Below, in pieces: positions 48,901-60,854 of a stretch of DNA of 64,000 nucleotides. The position numbers were made by a program, and so were the translations under genes. Numbering within the stretch: the first letter of the stretch is position 1; each line of letters starts with the position of its first letter. The DNA comes from Letharia columbiana. Its lineage: Eukaryota; Ascomycota; Lecanoromycetes; Lecanorales; Parmeliaceae. The stretch is taken from assembly GCF_014066305.1 (NCBI RefSeq), contig NW_023501095.1:238501-302500 (forward strand). Direction: 5' to 3'. The notes beneath the pieces were generated by a model. That model had not been told where the DNA came from, searched no databases, and saw only the letters and a program-made list of their open reading frames with translations.

Positions 48901-51816
48901 AGAAGGCATGACCGTAGGGCATTTAGCTGCCCAAGGAGGCAACGCTCAAGCACTGAGCATTCTGCTGAGTATGCCGGTCGATTCAGCATTAACGACTGGT
49001 CTCGAAGCAAATGATGGAAGGACGGCTTTCCTCTGCGCTTCAGCGAATGGGTCTAAAGAAGCCATGAGCTTACTTCTCCGGGCCGGCAGTAGCCTTACCG
49101 AGACGACTTCAGATGGATGCTCTGCACTACACTATGCTGCCAAGTCTGGCAGCTTGGAAGGTGTTAAGTTCCTCATTGGACACACTATTGATCCATGTGC
49201 GGTGACCCTCGATGAGTCGAATGCATTGCATTATGCCATCAGTGGGAACAGCGAAACGCTTCCAGAAAGTGTACATGTTCTGCTTGAATACGGTGTGGAC
49301 CCCCACAAAGCTCGCAATGACGGATTCACACCACTTCATGATCTCGTGAGGATCATCAGGGAGAATTCTTTGTCTTCAGATCAACTTGATCACCTTTTTG
49401 CTGCTAGCCGAACACTGCTAAGGAAGCTGCTGGGGAACCCTAGACTCGCATCAGACCTACGGTTGGGCTCTGAGCTGATATACTTGGCTTGCACACACTC
49501 TTTTCGTCGTGCGAATGAGATCGTCTTGGATCTCCTGGAACTTGGTCTCGACTGCAACATTCCTTCTTCGAACGGTAGAACTGCGCTCATGGCTGCAGCA
49601 GAAAGTGGGAATGATGCTCTTTTAAGCACATTGCTACTCCATGAAGCTGACCCGTGCATCAATGATTCGGGGCTCAACGCAGTTCATTGTGCTTGCTTCA
49701 ATGACCACAAAAATATTCTTGTTCAATTGAGAGAAACGGGTATAGATTGGAATAGTAAGACAACTACTACAATCATAGGCTGCCGACGTAAAAATGTCAC
49801 TGCGCTTCATATCGCCGCCCAATTCCAGGATAGCAGCGTTCTCGAATACTTGCTGAATGAAGATCTCATGTCGAACATTGACGCCTGCACAGACCGTGGA
49901 GAAACGCCGTTGCATGTGGCCGTATGGGCAGGAGCATCCCGAAATGTGTCTCTTTTGTTGTCGAACAAGGCAGACGCTAGTGTTGTAGATGCGCTTGGCA
50001 GTAGTGCAATTCATCAGGCTGCGAGATGGGGTGTTGAAGAAGTCATTGTTGAATTCATAGGACATGGTTCAGATTTGGGGCTGGCAAACAGCCTTGGACT
50101 GGACCCCGAGTTGGTAGCGAGGAAGTATGGTCACGAGAGCCTTGCAAAGATCATTATGGACTATGTTTATGAACAAAGTGAGTCTTGCGAATCCGGCCAA
50201 CGGAACTAATGCGAATAATCTAATTCGGTGTTTCTGCAGACGAGGAACCAAACACCCACACAGACAGTCAGAGACCAGGCAAAACCCACGGAGCATCGGA
50301 AGCATTGAAAATAGCTATAGATATAGGAGACCTTGAACTTTGCATGCGCCTCGTTGAGGATGGAGCGGATCTCCGATCTGGTTTTAAGTGGTGCATGGGA
50401 TGCACACCTCTTCTTTACTCTCTCCATAAAGGACAACATGCCATTTCCGAGTACCTTGTCTCTCAAGGAGCCTCAACTGCAGGTAGTGCATGTGAGTTTT
50501 TTTCAACTCGAGGGTTCACTGCATTCCATTATGCCGCATTTTCGGGCTTAGTGGAGTTGCTTCGATTGCTACTTGGGAAAGCTCCGAGCGAGATATATGT
50601 TAACCGTGATCCGATACATTCTCTACACTATGCTGTACTTGAAAACAATACTGAGTGTGTCAAGCTGATGTTAGAGCACGCTAGTCAAGGTATGCACTTA
50701 TCCTCGTATCGGCTCCTCTAGTATGGTAACGAGAAAATCAACACAGGAGAGGGAAGAACCACTCGCGATGGGCTTGGCACGTTGCAGGAAAATCTTGGTC
50801 GGATGGTCAACATGCAGGTGCAGGGCGATATGCTCCGTTGGTCTTGGTACGCTGAGCCTAGTGAATCGTTTCCCGAATCACTCTTAACAGCAAAGCCACT
50901 ACACATCGCCGCAAGCGAGGGAAATTCAGATATTGTACTGATGTTGTTGGATTACGGAGCGTCTATTGACTGCGTGGACGGGGAATACGCGACACCATTG
51001 CATCATGCCGCATCTAATGGCCAGACGGCCATAGTAAGACTCCTCCTTGACTCAGGAGCAAACCCGAACGCCGTGGATTCGACACTCGAAAGTCCATGCA
51101 TGGCTGCTGCTTTCAACGACCAACTTGATTCAATTCGAGCATTACTGCAAGGTGGTGCAGACATCCAACTACGAAATTGTTATGGTCAAAACGCTCTACA
51201 CCTTGCTGCAAGTTCTGGATCAAAGAATGTGTTTGTGTTTCTGCTGAACACACCGACTGGGCACAGTTTAGGTGCAGAGGACATATTGGGTATATCATTT
51301 CTCGATGAAGCCATCAGTTGCAGATCAAGCTTTCCAATGACCTTGTTGTTGAACCTGGCGCTCCCGGTCGAAGCCTATGAGTCTCGAACACGCAACATCT
51401 TGAGCACAGCTGTTGCTCATCACTCCGCAACTGACGTTAGACAACTATTACGGCGACTACCGACCGGCCTTCTGCCCAGACTCCTGAACCATCCCGATCT
51501 ACATTGGGGCACACCACTACACACAGCAGCTGTGCTGCCAAGTCTTGATACTATAAACCTGTTGCTTGACACGGGTGCCCACCTTGAGGTCGAGGAATCC
51601 GAGTATGGCACTGCGTTGATGGGGGCCTGCGCGACCGGTCGCCTTGCGGCAGTCAAATTGCTTGTCGCGAGAGGTGCAAAGGCATCATATGAGAAAGACG
51701 GGCAGTGTTACAGCGCACTTCTCGCTGCGAAACACCACCCGGAGGTTAGAAGGTGGCTACTTGTTGGGAGGTTCTTGGAGGGTCCGAAGCTACTCACGTA
51801 CAAGGAAGTCGAGTAG
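45913..51816 (+). pseudogene. NACHT-ankyrin NLR (STAND) gene, apparently frameshifted
   Basis: The N-terminus (MADPLSVSASISGLITLAD) matches the Fungal N-terminal domain of STAND proteins (PF17111 type). The NACHT domain has Walker A GIPGAGKT (235-242) and Walker B IIVDGLDECG (about 337-346). Introns at 47,223-47,294 (branch TACTGAC), 50,178-50,239 and 50,690-50,746 all restore frame. From about 48,050 to 51,800 there are roughly 18-20 ankyrin repeats (motifs such as TALHHAA, GRTALMAAA, TPLHTAA). Between 47,415 and 48,230 the frame breaks four times: near 47,416 (stop TGA 47,422), 47,478 (stop TAA 47,484), 48,170 (stop TGA 48,178) and 48,229. Each is explained by one missing base, and no intron rescues them. 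The last exon has no internal stop. It may be a recently broken NLR or contain assembly indels. Confidence 0.8.
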
Positions 51817-54104
51817 AGGAGTTGACGGCATATTATGGTTAGACCCTTCTGCTAGACCTGATTGAAAGTCTGTATACGGTGTGATGCACGATGCAAGGTA
51901 AAGCTTGGTGGATGACATGTTGAGCTCATGAATGTTTGACAGATCACTTCGTTTCATCTATCTGGAAGCCCGAAATGACATTACATTGGACGTAGCATAC
52001 TCTGAGTTTGAAGCAGCCTTCGCTATCGCCTTTCTTTTCCTTACAGTATCACAGGACTTGAAAGACTTGTGGGATGTACGGACAGCAAGCCGTGAGCCAC
52101 CCGATTTGATTCGAGTGTCCTCGGCAAAACAGCGGAACCCTCACGCAATCTCTTCCTGCTCCTTTTGCACTCGTGTCATGAATTGATCCAGATCATGCAC
52201 TTTACGCCGTGAGTATATTTCCATCAACAGAACGCGAAAGACAGAAGGGAATGCTTGTCATATGCGTTGCTCCAATGGGTTGTAGCTGTGGACCGTGTGT
52301 GCCGCGGCTCAACGACGCCGATGATCTGGTCATTTTCCTCCTCAGTATCGAATTTACCGTTTTTGACATCTTCGAGGACTACTGAATGCGTGTATGGCTC
52401 AATATCGACATCATGGTTTCTTGCATTCGGGTTTAGGTTTGCCATGCTTATGCACAAACCAAGGCCACCACGGCACCGCGTAAACAGTAACCGAGCAAGT
52501 TCTAGGCAAGGTATTAGCATCGCGAAAGAGGAGAAAGAGTCACATCCAAGTTCTTTACTCAAAAGGTGTGCGTGCATGCTACTGACCCAGTCTGCCGTCA
52601 TGTATCGGACACATAGGTTTCCGAGCATCGACTCCTTGTAATCGAAACCGCTCAGGGTTTCTCTGACGCCGAGGCACTGCCCCAGTCACGAAGCCAAGGC
52701 GGTGCTGAGCCGGGCGGGGCGCGGGCATCCGTTCGGTTTTCTTGGTCTTCGGTGTTCGGGTCAGGCTGTGCGGGGGAAACTTCACGGCGAGCGGCGAGAG
52801 CTGGGCACGGTGTTCGAGTCTGCCGTGATTGAGCTAGCGGGTGTGATTTGAGCGCTGATCATGGCAATTCGGAGGCCGTGGGTCACGATCTGAAGTCGGT
52901 GGGGACTAGATTTGTGTTTTTGGGGGGGAGGGGTTTCTAGGTATGTGCGGTGACCCGGTGATAATTTCTTGGTAAAGGCTATTTTTGACTCGTGGAGGGG
53001 ACACGACTATGTTGGTGCTGGTTGTTGTGGTTGGCTTGCTGTTTGAGCTCTTTGTTCGGGATTGGAAGCTCGAGTATGTGGGCTACTTGGGCGAGATGGA
53101 GAGAGGAGAGCATAGGGAAGGCGAGGTTGAACGTGTGGAACTATGTTGGGTGGTATGTTTCAGGCTCGCGCCATCTCCATAGACGATAACGCCTCAGGAG
53201 ACATTGAAGATGCTGACATAATGAAGGGTAATAAGGCGTACTAGAGACACAGAGTGAGAGGAATGAAAATGGTAGATATCAAAGAAGAAAAATGGCGCTT
53301 AGAGACGGAGAAGTATATCAGAGGGGGGAGGACGAAATTAAAAACCCGCTTGCAATGATTAGAGCTAACGTGAATGCCTGCAACAATAACAACAATGACA
53401 ACAACAGCAATCAGTACAAAAATAGCGACAATGGCTATGACGGCTTTCGCGCCATCCGCATCAACTTAGCCGCGTTGTACGTTATGGCTTACCATGGAGT
53501 AAATAAGGGAACTAGAAAGGCACTTTGGGCCCCAGGGGGAGGTGGCTTCAAATGATCATTGAGAGTCGTCCCCCATCTCGTCCATGACAGCAGCGTTATA
53601 GTTCAACCTTTCAAGTCCAAATGAGTAAGCTCACGTTTATATCAAACTCAAGCTTGGATACCTAAGCTCACATTTGAATTAAACCAACCTCAAATCTGGA
53701 CACCTAAGCTCACATTTGAATTCAACCAACCTCAAATTTGGGCATCTAAGCTCACAATTCAACTAGGCCTTCACTCTAAAACTTCATATGCCGGCTTTTC
53801 AAAACTTTCCCGCCTTCAAAAACTTCAGTTTTCAAAAAGGTTTCTTGGACTACATGATTCCTCTGTTCTAGCATTGACTGACATATTCCTATCTACTCCT
53901 TTGATGACACTGCGCTTCACTCTAATCGCATCGAGTCATACCACCAGCTATTCAAAGGGCCCCACCCCCCACCCCCCAGCTTCCGCCTTCCAACTTTCAA
54001 CGATAACTCTTGGACTACCGATTTCTCTTTTTCATCTCTGACTGATGTTTTCCCACCTACCACTTTGGCGTCACCTCATCCTCTTCACCCACAAATCAAT
54101 CATC
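51817..54104. other. Gene-poor stretch
   Basis: No convincing gene. The longest frame is on the minus strand (52,224-52,628, 134 codons) and has no recognisable domain or splice signals. Two overlapping plus frames near 52,985-53,189 lie in G/T-rich sequence. A frame at 53,292-53,555 contains an Asn run from an AAC microsatellite (about 53,380-53,415). The 42-bp repeat array and a pyrimidine-rich leader to the next gene lie at the right end. Confidence 0.45.
53624..53766. repeat. 42-bp tandem repeat, three to four units
   Basis: The anchor CCTAAGCTCACATTTGAATT recurs at 53,661 and 53,703, with degenerate copies near 53,624 and 53,745; the clean spacing is 42 bp. Not RIP-mutated. Noncoding. 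Confidence 0.75.
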
Positions 54105-55053
54105 ATGACCGAGCCAGAGCCTATGATTGAGGCTATGAGCGATCGCAAAGATGGTGCATACGACGGAAAGAGCACAGTACGACTTCGATTCATCCTTTCT
54201 TTCATCATGTGTAATAACACGGTTATAGGGTGTCGAGGAAAACGCATTTCAGCACGATCGCACCGATGAGGTTCCAGAGCACCCGAGCATGACCCAGAAT
54301 AAAGCAACCGGTGAAGGAAAACATCGACAAGATGATGACGACGGGTCGAAGATGCCCACGGGGTCCGCATCGAAGAAGCGCAAGCGCGAAATTGGATTGC
54401 CACGAACACCTACCCCCGGGTATCTTCAGTATAACACAGCCCGCTATGAATTGTATGATCCCGAAAGACGCAACACTGGTGCATCCGTCGACGGACCGTT
54501 CAAGTCCTTCCGCCAATACGATAATTATACACTGTACTCGAATCCAGGCGTCCAGGAAGCGAAGGATATTCCAGGAAAAGGCGTCCGCCTTGATGATCTG
54601 GCAGTCGCTTTGGTTCTTACTCAGTGCGGTCAAAAGACACTGCATGAAAATTGGCCGGCGGAGTTCGATTTGAATGGGATGGTTCGCGCGACGAGAGTGG
54701 GTCTTGGTCTCGCCGCGAAAGCCTACCAGTCGGAGGGGGATGTCGACATCGATGGAAACGTGGTGACAAAGGCAGAGGAAGGCTACTATTACCGGTGGTG
54801 GCGCGATATACACTGTCTGTGTGGGAAGGAAGGGCTGGAGGCCGGACAGTACAAGATTCGTCCATCCCATGAAGATCTCGGGCGTCCAGGTTTCGGATTC
54901 AAGATCTCTTCACGAGCCAAAGTTCAGTTGGAGCCTGGCAACCCCAACGATCCCAGCTTCTCGTGCTGTAAAGCCTTCACGACGTCCGTCAAGTCCGGGG
55001 CCGCTAATAAGTCCAAGACCGCTACCGAGACCGAGGCGACCGGGATCGCCTAG
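54105..55053 (+). CDS. Unknown protein, 298 aa
   Basis: Exons 54105-54176 and 54229-55053 with a 52-bp intron (GTACGA..TTATAG) keep frame. The acidic N-terminus (MTEPEPMIEAMSD) includes four in-frame Met codons, so the exact start is uncertain. A probable nuclear-localisation motif KKRKR lies at about 73-77. A Tyr-rich middle (about 80-130) precedes a segment with RWWRDIHCLCGKEGLEAGQY and a C-terminal part with two adjacent cysteines. I do not recognise the family. There is no signal peptide or membrane segment. It lies 868 bp upstream of, and on the same strand as, the dioxygenase gene. Confidence 0.65.
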
Positions 55054-55921
55054 GCACACAAGACGCCCAAGACCAAGTGATTCGACCTGATGGCTGAACG
55101 TGGTGGATGTGGGACAAAACCATGCGGCGTGGCTGCGACACATCGATAGACTTGAGGCGGACCCTCAAAGATTTTTCTTTTCTTTACTGGATAGAGCGAA
55201 CGTGATGAGAGCATTCGATATGGCATAGATGTGGTTGACGTGGCGGATGGTCTCGAAAGGAATCCCCGAGGGGAACCTTTTCTCTTAGGATAGTGCAGAC
55301 ATGATATGATGAGAACTTCAAATGAGACATGGTGGCTGAACGTGGTGGGCGTGATGATCTGGAGGCAAACTCGCGTAGCGTGGGTTTGACGTCTTCATAG
55401 TCGTGATAGGGATCCCTGAAGACTAATGCATCATTTCAAGCACAACATTTGCTATCTCTGTCGAAATTGAGGATTCAATTCGCGGTGACATATATCATGT
55501 ACACGATAAAGGGAAATGGGTTAGAATACTATGTCGCTCTAGGGATGTGATTTTATACCAAAGGTGTAGCAGATGAGTAGATGCCGTTACTGGCCTGGAG
55601 GACATTGCTGGATGCATCAGTCAATTGATGGCAGCATCCGAACCGTCGCGTTGCCTTGAAATTCAAGTTTCGCTAAGCCTGGAATATGCGGAAAGTGCTA
55701 ATCCGAAAAGGGTTTAGCGAGCTTAGCACGAGGCAAGTCGCGTCTTCCACGCGAGTGCACGCATGCCACTTACACACAACCGCTTCAAGTATATACAGCA
55801 AGCTGCTTTTCACTTTGATCTGCTTAGGGGCCGTCTCTGCCCATGATCTACCGTACCAATAGCACTCGCTCTGATTGATTCACCCAATTGTCTGTTCTTG
55901 CGACGCGTCGCTGGCTCTGAC
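55054..55921. other. Intergenic
   Basis: No gene. Two loosely similar stretches (near 55,090 and 55,330) share TGGCTGAACGTGGTGG followed by a GCGTGG motif, possibly an old duplication. The final 130 bp would carry the promoter and leader of the dioxygenase gene. Confidence 0.45.
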
Positions 55922-58900
55922 ATGGCTGGTAACTCGCTAGACATCAAGGGGGACCTCTGCAACTATCTCCAGGTTATCGACAGTGGCAAATTTGCAACCT
56001 CTGGGCCACTGAATGGTGCCAGTAATCCAGGCTTGTTCGTCAAGGGAATCGGAAAAGTTGGGCTTCCACTCTCTGAACGAGACGCTGCAGACCTCAGTCG
56101 TGCAAGCCATGAGGCGCCTTTTGGCAAAGGCAGTGAGACCTTTGTTGATCCGACAGTACGCAAGACATTGGAGCTGAATTCTAGCCAATTCGAGCTGCGT
56201 AATCCCGCCTGGCCATCGACACTACACGAGGTTGTTGGGAAAGTCGCTCAGGAACTTGGCGTCGTTGATGGCGCTTCCAGTATTCGTGCTGAGTTGTACA
56301 AGTTGCTGCTGTATGAACCAGGTGCGTTCTTCAACAAACACAGAGAGTATGCTGCCAACCCTGTCAACATCTGTGATTGTACTGAGCACTAGCAGTACCG
56401 AAAAAGCCCCAGGGATGTTCGCCACTCTTGTGATCGCACTACCTTCTGAGCATACTGTTGGCCGTGTCATTGTTCAACTCAGAGACGAGGAGCAGACCCT
56501 TGAAACGCAGGGTCTATGTGATTTTGGCTGCGCTTACCTTGCCTGGTACGCTGACGTGAATCACTCTGTGTCGAAAGTAGAGTCTGGGTATCGACTCGTC
56601 TTGACGTACAACTTGATACACCAAGCATCCGGTTCGAGCCGAGTAGCTTCAATCTTGAGCGATCACAAGCAGAACCTGAACAAGGTCTTGGCACTTTGGA
56701 GCAAGCAAGATCGCGAGATCAAGTCTCATTCTGACTATGTCTACGAAAAGATGGTGTACATACTCGAGCATGAGTACTCCGAAGCCAACATCTGTCTCGA
56801 CCATCTCAAAGGAAAAGATCAACTTCGAACCCGCTACTTGTCGGAAGCTTGTCAAGATCAAGGCTTCTGTCTCTTCTTCGCGCAGTTTGAGTACAGTCAG
56901 TCTGGAACTGTCGACGAAAACGAGGATGATCCCGATTGGGCAGATCACCTAAACGATGCGGACTATCATGAATTTCTCAATGAACTTGAATCAAATTGGA
57001 AACTCCTGACTGTCTTCCAGTCTGATGGCCAGCAATTAGCAGAGGATATCGATTTGGAAGAAGAAGAAATCCTCGAGAATGCCGACTTCTCGGGTATTGA
57101 ACCGGATGAGGAGGAATGTGATGGCTTGACTGGCAATGAGGGATGCACTGCCACGCATTTCTATCACAGGACTTGCGCTGTGATACTTCCCAGGACTCGC
57201 CGTCTTAACTTTGTGTCAGTTGCTAGGGAAATCAATGTTAGAGAGTATATAGCCACGCTTCTAAGTGAGATGCAAGATGAGGCGTTGTCCATTGCGTCAC
57301 GAGAGGAACTGAAGAAGTTCTGTGAGATGGTTATCGATGCGAAGAAGACGCCGCAAAAGCCGCAAAAAGGATCTGTGGAGGATTCCTACAGCTTCAGTTG
57401 GCGTAAGGAAGAATCCGAAATCAAGGGTCTCTCACGTGTTTCTGACGAGGAGCTGGCTTTCGTTGGTGAGGCTACTTTGAGGCTCAATAGGCCAGATCTA
57501 CTAGAAGAGGTCGCGAGGGTGGCATCGCGAATGCTGCCTCTCGACCTCTTTCCGAAGCTGGGTAAAGGTCTCACTGATCGCGATGTAAGCCTTTGGCAGA
57601 ATGGGTAAATAAACATCACATCCTCTGGTACTTTGCTTACTTCCCGCAAGAATAAAAATGGCGATACTCCGCATTCCCAGCATCTCCGAACGTATGAGGG
57701 CCGTGGAGCTGTTCATCAGCAGCTACCGAGGGGCTACGGGGACCACTGCTGCTGCTATGCACAACATGCAGGACATTGAGCGTGAAATGGCCATGAGCAT
57801 GACGGCGACAGAGAGTGAGACGATCGTCGTGACGGCGGCTGATGCTCAGACCCTGATACAATTCTCTAAAGAATATGGCGAAAACTACACGTTTCAAGTG
57901 GTCCTTCCACTGGTCAAGAAACACACCTCTAATATAGAATTCATTGTTGCATTCCTAACAGGGCTTTTTCGAGCCAGCGAGGCCGATAAGCTTCGCCTTG
58001 AGATCGTCCAGAACCTCTTCCAAGACATTCTTGGCGATGTGATTTCAGACCTCCAACTTCAGTACCGAGAAGTTGGACACGAACAGCTGCTGAATGAGTT
58101 CGCTAAACGGAGGCGCTTCGATTACAATGGGCACGTATTTCAGGCCGCGGAAGACCAAATCCCGAGAGCCATGACCGCAGAGAAACTGGCGAGTCTATTT
58201 CACAGCTGTGAAAAGCTGGGTCTCTCTCGTGAAATCGATCAGCTCGCCGATAAAATTATCTCGCATGCTCCCAACGCGAATACCGTGACTTTCGAGCGTG
58301 TTCTTCTACAACTAATTAAACAGCTTCCGCCGCCCGTCGAAGGAGCATCCAAGATCGCAAACCCTCACAGCTATACGCGTCTCTTTCGCACAGTTCTCTC
58401 GTCCTACATCAACACCTACGTCCAACCCGCCCCCCAAAAGCCTACAGGCTTGGAGCGCCAACCTCGTGGCTGTAGCCTCTATTGCGATGACTGTGTAAAG
58501 CTCGACGCCTTTCTTAATAATCAACAAAGGGCCCAAGTGCACTTCTCGCTCAATGGCAAGCGTCGCGATCACATAGAAGAGCGCTTGAGACAAAGTTATT
58601 GCAGCACGGAAACCATAAAGCATCGGACGCCATACACTCTCGTTGTGAAAAAGACGGGGATGGAGTGGGAGAATGCGATGAAGGAATGGAAGCAGAGATG
58701 TGAGGTTGCATGGAAGACTGTTGAGGAGATCGGAATTGAAAAGTTGAAAGGGTTGCTTGGGGAGGGATGGGAGGATGTTGTGGGGTTCGGAGGTATCATG
58801 CCGGATGGTAGGGAAGAGAGCGGTGAGAGACGCCCTTTTGGCAATCTGGCGCAGGGGAAGGGAACAAGTGGTGCGGTGGAGACAGGGGCGAACAAGGTAG

Positions 58901-58944
58901 CGGGGCATGTTGGGCCTGAGATCATTGATCTGGATTGTGAGTAA
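55922..58944 (+). CDS. 2OG-Fe(II) dioxygenase-domain protein, 975 aa
   Basis: Exons 55922-56346, 56396-57604 and 57651-58944 join in frame (introns of 49 and 46 bp, donors GTATGC and GTAAAT). I chose the first ATG after upstream sequence without a longer Met-led frame. Residues about 110-230 form a prolyl-4-hydroxylase-like double-stranded beta-helix: iron ligands H140 and D142 (FNKHRDTEK, formed across the first splice), third ligand H198 (ADVNHSV), and 2-oxoglutarate-binding R208 (SGYRLVLTYNL). All key residues are present, so an active oxygenase is likely; the substrate is unknown. The rest is mainly helical and charged, with an acidic stretch near 330-390 and a Gly/Glu-rich tail. There is no signal peptide. 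A second copy of the catalytic motif is not visible. Confidence 0.87.
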
Positions 58945-59263
58945 GGTACAGCAGATTAGGCGGAGGTGACCCAGCTCTCAAGGGCGTTTTGACGAACAAT
59001 ACCATGTTGCTCTTCTAGCCTTTGAGAATCTGTACCGTTTCAGCAGCTTATACACCATGTTTAAAGCAGGAGATACGCGTCCAGTGCAAGCTATACACAT
59101 ATCGTATCTCTATCGGCAGATGGCTTCTCATTCGAATTCGACTCTTCCAAAGCCATTGTATACCATTGTGCCGCCCGCTCACGCCTGCATATAGACATCT
59201 CGCTCCAGACTTATGCCATAAACACCGGAGTTCTTTTACGCTGGAGTACGAGAAGATGCCTGT

Positions 59264-59465
59264 TCAGGCCTCTATATAGGCTTGCTATTCGCGACGGGAG
59301 ACGGCCCAATCATTTCTTTACATCCTGTGTGGCCCCTTTTTGTGTATATGACGTTGATGTTTTCAGGAATACGACGTCTTATCAGGCCTCTATTCAGACC
59401 TGTAATTCTTGGCGTTGAGATGGCCTAATCGTTTGTTCATATTCTATGTGTGCTTTGTTTCTGTG
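59264..59465 (+). repeat. Diverged direct repeat, about 82 bp x 2
   Basis: Copies 59,264-59,345 and 59,382-59,465 both start TCAGGCCTCTAT and continue through GGCCYAATC and TTTGTGT-like ends, with about 36 bp between. It is not RIP-saturated. Confidence 0.6.
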
Positions 59466-59740
59466 TGCCGTGTGTGCTTTTCATAAGTGGGACAATCACA
59501 TAGTATTTGGATTATTCGGTGGACATGATGGGTTGTTGCTTCACTTAGCATTACTGGAAAGCTCACATGCTTCAGTAGTTTCCATGTTGCCCAGTACTTT
59601 TGGTTTGATGAGCCAACATATTTACATCCTCAGTCAACCCATAAGTGCTCCATGATCTTCTCAAATATGAACCCATCTACTTGGTCCCTGTTGCTGACTA
59701 AAGCTTCACCGTCCTTCCCCAATGATTAGGCTCCACTCAC

Positions 59741-59993
59741 CGTGTCGAGGTGCTCCATGTACTTCGCTCGGTCTTCAACAGCGCGTAAAAGTCCGGATTT
59801 TGGGGGGATTTCTCGGAAGATGAGGCGGTAGGTAGCCTCCAGGACACGGGATTGAGAACCCTCTCCTTCAGCCCCTCCTGGATGTTCTGCTGGATCTACG
59901 TCAACACTTGGTTGCGGAGGAAGCTGATGGAATCGGATGTCGCGTCCCAGGATTTCCCCTAATTCGTCACGAGTTTTTTGACGTACGGCAAGT
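59741..59993 (-). pseudogene. Possible decayed coding exon
   Basis: A minus-strand frame of about 80 codons without stops includes GEILGRDIRFHQLPPQP and SRVLEATYRLIFREIPPKSG and ends at a good donor (ACG|GTGAGT). There is no start codon, and an upstream frame (DHLPYVKKLVTN) ends in a stop one base out of register. It looks like a fragment of a longer gene with a frameshift. I do not recognise the family. Confidence 0.35.
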
Positions 59994-60854
59994 GATCCGA
60001 TGTATCATGTGTGACGATCATCATCGTCAATAGTACCCTAGTGAGTCCTCGTCAGTCTGTAATCTTAGGTTTTGCGGCGAGTCATGACAAGTCACTTGAA
60101 CACTAGACTCAAGTTGGGGTTCCAGCCTTTCTTCTGGGCTGACTAGGGCCAGATTCGCCGTTCATGGCAGACATTCTCTGTCGGGCTGGTTTCTCCGTTT
60201 CGACGAACACTACTTGCAAAGATATACGTCGAGTGGATAAGAGCAAGGGAGAACTTCGGATGAAATAGATTTGCAAGAAACAAGGGGCTAAGAGTAAAAA
60301 AGGAAAGACATTTTGCTGTTATCAAGCCACTGGTGCTATTATCGGTAACCAGCAGCACCACCTGCCAGCCTAGCGAGATGAACTGTTAACGTTCAAACGG
60401 TGGCCACTTGTCGACCAAGGAATGTCTTTTGTGCATCCCTCATGGTGAACGAAGAACGATACGATGCGAGTTAATTATTTTTTTCGTAAGACCCCAAATC
60501 CATGCCCTGAGGTCGCACAACTCGACCTAGATCCAAACCTATGTTTCAACGTATGAACACTGTATATCATCAAGTGTGTGAATACCTACACTTGTATGGG
60601 CCTGTACCTTGTTCACATGTTGGAAAGGAGACGCTTTAGCTTGACCGATAAGCAGTTTACTTGAGGCAGTGCAATTACTTACATTTGGACACAGAAACTC
60701 AAGGAGTCAAGTGGGCAATAACGCTCGAGGATGACAGGACAAGTCCTTGGCATGTATTGAGTCAGATCGCGCCGCTACTGAAGGTTTCAGAAACAAGCGA
60801 CAAACGACTAGATGCCCGCTTCAAGCCGCTTGCCGACACCCTACTGTTAAGCGC

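Larger units (their letters stand above)
58945..60854. other. Gene-poor stretch with repeats and a coding relic
   Basis: No intact gene. It contains an 82-bp direct repeat (59,264-59,465) and a minus-strand open segment (59,741-59,993) described separately. Many short frames are shadows. The 190 bp before 60,855 may hold an unrecognised first exon of the next gene. Confidence 0.45.

Noticed and set aside
52224..52628. 134-codon minus-strand frame
   Set aside because: No recognisable family, no splice signals at its ends, and overlapped by a similar-length frame on the plus strand.
54223..54870. 215-codon minus-strand frame
   Set aside because: Antisense shadow of the spliced plus-strand gene at 54,105-55,053.
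58312..58908. 198-codon minus-strand frame
   Set aside because: Antisense shadow of the dioxygenase-protein C-terminus.
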